Positions 62,410 through 64,000 of a stretch of DNA of 64,000 nt are shown piece after piece; the first letter of the stretch is position 1, and the number at the start of each line of letters is the position of its first letter. Position numbers and translations under genes: made by a program. The DNA lies in assembly GCA_016928195.1 (NCBI GenBank), contig JAFGLF010000076.1, positions 1 to 64,000 on the forward strand, in the 5' to 3' direction. Source of the stretch: Elusimicrobiota bacterium. GTDB lineage: Bacteria; Elusimicrobiota; UBA8919. The notes under the pieces are model-generated. The model was not told the DNA's origin. It saw only the letters and a list, made by a program, of their open reading frames with translations, and searched no databases.

Positions 62410-63449
62410 TTTATGTATTTATAATGAGCTGCACATGTGCCTTCCGATGATACCATACATGGCCCGATCGGACTTGCCGGTGTACACTTTTTCCCGAAAT
62501 AACGGCATTGTTTTGGTTTCGCGATTCCCGTGAGTATTTTACCGCACAGACATCCTGCCGGTTCTTTTGTTGTTTTAACTTTTAGTCTGAATTTTTTTAG
62601 AGAATCAAATTTCATATATTTCTTTCGGAATTTTAACCCGGAATTTTTTATTGTTCCGATTCCGCGCCACTGTGTGTCTGCTTTTTCGAATATTGAATAT
62701 AAAAGCTTTAAAGCAAACGGATTGCCTTGTTCCTTAACAATTCCTTTATATTGAATTTCAATTTTAGCTTTACCTGATTTCGACTGATTTAATATTAAAA
62801 ATATTCCTTCCAGAATATCTGCTGATTCAAAACCGGTGATTACACCAGGTCTTTTGAAATTTTCGGCTATAAACCTGTATGGCCGGGAACCGATAATTGT
62901 TGAAACGTGTCCGGGAAGCATAAACCCATCGATTTTTATCTGTTTCTGTTCAAGGATTGTCTGAATTGCCGGGGGGATTAATTTAAAGGCCGGTAATACA
63001 GAAAAGTTTTTCAAGTTTTGCATGTCTGCAATATTTATTGTTGCCGCTATAGTTGGAGATGTAGTTTCAAAACCAACACCTATAAATATCACTTCCTTTT
63101 TGGGATTTTTTTGAGCAATTTCTATTACATCAAGACACGAGTAAACAATTCTTATATCACATTTATTTGATCTTTCTTTTTCAAGTGACGAACTACTGCC
63201 CGGGACCCGAACCATATCACCAAAAGTAGTAATAATACATCCGTTTTTTGCGAGTTCAACTGCGGAATCAATAATACCGGCAGGAGTTACACATACAGGG
63301 CATCCTGGGCCGGAGATCATGTTTATGTTTTTAGGAAGCAGGGATTTTATTCCGCTTGAGGCGATTGCCATTGTATGAGTACCACAAACTTCCATGATAT
63401 TAATCTGTTTATTTGATAGGGGCTTAATTTTTTCAATAATAGTATTCAT
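62406..63449 (-). CDS. hypD: Hydrogenase maturation protein HypD
   Basis: Iron-sulfur protein that forms the Fe(CN)2CO core with HypC. The 347 residues have CGTHTMAIASSGIKSLLP, GPGCPVCVTP, GFETTSPTIA, MLPGHVSTIIGSRPYRF and the C-terminal cysteine cluster (CLCGKILTGIAKPKQCRYFGKKCTP). All are hallmarks of the family. It lies 17 nt after hypC. Confidence 0.96.
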   Translation of the reverse strand: MNTIIEKIKPLSNKQINIMEVCGTHTMAIASSGIKSLLPKNINMISGPGCPVCVTPAGIIDSAVELAKNGCIITTFGDMVRVPGSSSSLEKERSNKCDIRIVYSCLDVIEIAQKNPKKEVIFIGVGFETTSPTIAATINIADMQNLKNFSVLPAFKLIPPAIQTILEQKQIKIDGFMLPGHVSTIIGSRPYRFIAENFKRPGVITGFESADILEGIFLILNQSKSGKAKIEIQYKGIVKEQGNPFALKLLYSIFEKADTQWRGIGTIKNSGLKFRKKYMKFDSLKKFRLKVKTTKEPAGCLCGKILTGIAKPKQCRYFGKKCTPASPIGPCMVSSEGTCAAHYKYIK

Positions 63450-63466
63450 ACCGAATGGTAAGGTGG

Positions 63467-63676
63467 TTAAGAGATTTTTTCGAACAGCTTGATTCGTTCC
63501 TGTGCATCTTTTTCATCAAGAATCTGAATTGCAAAACCGGCATGTACAATGATATAATCGTTGATCTTCGCATTTGGTAAAAGATCAAGCCCAACCAATT
63601 TTTTCACTCCGCCAAAATCTACTTCTGCGATTTTAGCTTTTATAGAAATAATTCTTCCAGGGATTGCCAGGCACAT
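63467..63676 (-). CDS. hypC: Hydrogenase maturation chaperone HypC/HybG family
   Basis: This 69-residue chaperone starts MCLAIPGRIISI, with the essential Cys2 that holds the Fe(CN)2CO unit, and has VDFGGVKKLVGLDLLPNAKINDYIIVHAGFAI. It is the first gene of hypC-hypD-hypE. hypA, hypB, hypF and the hydrogenase are not in the window. Confidence 0.95.
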   Translation of the reverse strand: MCLAIPGRIISIKAKIAEVDFGGVKKLVGLDLLPNAKINDYIIVHAGFAIQILDEKDAQERIKLFEKIS

Positions 63677-63745
63677 ATTTTTAATACGAATGACACTAAT
63701 GGTAATGAATCACACGAATAGATATTCGTGAAATTTGGCTGTTTA
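63677..63745. repeat. ACACGAAT-type repeat in hypC leader
   Basis: TACGAATGACACTAATGGTAATGAATCACACGAATAG followed by ATATTCGTGAAATTTGG; similar to 27405-27495. Confidence 0.5.
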
Positions 63746-63766
63746 TTTGTTTGATTTGATATGTTC

Positions 63767-63795
63767 ATTATACAAAAATCTTGACAAAAAGTCAA
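63767..63795 (-). promoter_or_regulatory. Promoter of hypCDE
   Basis: On the minus strand TTGACT (63790-63795), 17 nt, TATAAT (63767-63772). Its -35 lies within 4 nt of the surE -35, forming TTGAC-AAAAA-GTCAA. Confidence 0.75.
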
Positions 63796-63809
63796 AAAAA
63801 TGGTTTAAT
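63781..63809 (+). promoter_or_regulatory. Promoter of surE
   Basis: TTGACA (63781-63786), 17 nt, TTTAAT (63804-63809). The -10 ends 9 nt before the surE ATG, so the transcript would be nearly leaderless. Confidence 0.7.
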
Positions 63810-63818
63810 TTTACCCCT

Positions 63819-64000
63819 ATGAGAATTTTGATTACAAATGATGATGGATTATATGGTGCCGGGCTTGACCCCATAATAAACGCGATGAAAAAGCTGGGCG
63901 AGGTTTTTGTTGTTGTGCCAAATTCGCAGATGAGCGCATCCAGTCATTCAATAACTCTTCATAGACCTATACGGCTTATTCGTCAGAAAAAAAATGTTTA
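63819..64000 (+). CDS. surE: 5'/3'-nucleotidase SurE (N-terminal part, cut by window end)
   Basis: The visible 60 residues start MRILITNDDGLYGAGLDPII and continue to VVVPNSQMSASSHSITLHRPIRL, the signature metal site (NDDG) and the SASSHSIT motif of SurE nucleotidases. The rest lies beyond the window. No Shine-Dalgarno sequence is visible. Confidence 0.93.
   Translation, partial: MRILITNDDGLYGAGLDPIINAMKKLGEVFVVVPNSQMSASSHSITLHRPIRLIRQKKNV

Overview
The window looks like the replication-origin neighbourhood of an AT-rich, anaerobic, probably Gram-negative bacterium from an uncultivated lineage. Anaerobic metabolism is suggested by a four-subunit pyruvate-type ferredoxin oxidoreductase, several ferredoxins, an iron-sulfur flavoprotein, hydrogenase maturation genes hypC-hypD-hypE and NifX/Mrp/DUF5320 proteins. 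An outer membrane is suggested by lipoproteins and a candidate beta-barrel protein. The gene mix (type IV pilin ending in a ...SSW tail, DUF2723 and TMTC-like membrane proteins, CHASE2 receptors, DUF5679, DUF5320) reminds me of Elusimicrobiota/Omnitrophota-like candidate phyla. That is inference, and no 16S gene is present to test it.

Layout. (1) 0.2-6.9 kb, minus strand: a Fur-headed cluster of metal and redox proteins (fur, DUF5320, two NifX-like proteins, a MetV-like MTHFR C-terminal protein, a methyltransferase, a small lipoprotein, an Mrp/NBP35 ATPase, a DUF89 protein, a second DUF5320 protein, a ferredoxin, DUF1638). Two near-perfect Fur boxes are visible. (2) 7.0-20 kb, minus: a membrane protein, yjbQ, a small unknown, serS, rtcB, archease, gyrA, gyrB, dciA, dnaN, dnaA. 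(3) 20-27 kb: ndk alone on plus, then DUF5679, parB, parA, rimO, a DUF2723 protein flanked by two perfect parS sites, a low-molecular-weight phosphatase and a membrane-anchored metallopeptidase on minus. (4) 27.3 kb: a divergent promoter pair where gene polarity switches. (5) 27.5-43.6 kb, plus: a TMTC-like TPR protein, patatin, rpmH-rnpA-yidD-yidC-jag-mnmE, a UMF1 transporter, three envelope genes, mnmG, a second DUF2723 protein and rsmG fused in frame to a type IV prepilin. (6) 43.6-51.2 kb: PilZ, an epimerase, two YbjQ proteins, an M48 peptidase, asd, rplM-rpsI, a CHASE2-adenylate cyclase and DUF3307. (7) 51.3-56.8 kb: tRNA-Arg(ACG), tadA, a thioredoxin-like protein, a flavoprotein, a ferredoxin and the oxidoreductase operon. 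(8) 56.8-61.4 kb: a cyclic-nucleotide-binding-like protein facing an operon of CHASE2 Ser/Thr kinase, PP2C phosphatase and FHA protein. (9) 61.4-64 kb: hypC-hypD-hypE, divergent from surE, which is cut by the window edge.

How they work together. The core is the classic dnaA/dnaN/gyrBA plus rpmH-to-rsmG plus parAB block, with parS sites next to parAB. Around it sit RNA repair and maturation (rtcB/archease, tadA beside its tRNA, mnmE/mnmG, rimO), envelope functions, a cAMP and Ser/Thr phosphorylation signalling set, and anaerobic redox chemistry.

Between genes there are several dispersed short repeat families. Some supply the ribosome binding site of the next gene, and some lie inside reading frames. 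The most striking anomalies are the rsmG-prepilin fusion with its own internal start, the Fur-controlled metal cluster, a parS site that encodes the last codons of a gene, and a frame-shifting heptanucleotide repeat in a lipoprotein signal peptide.
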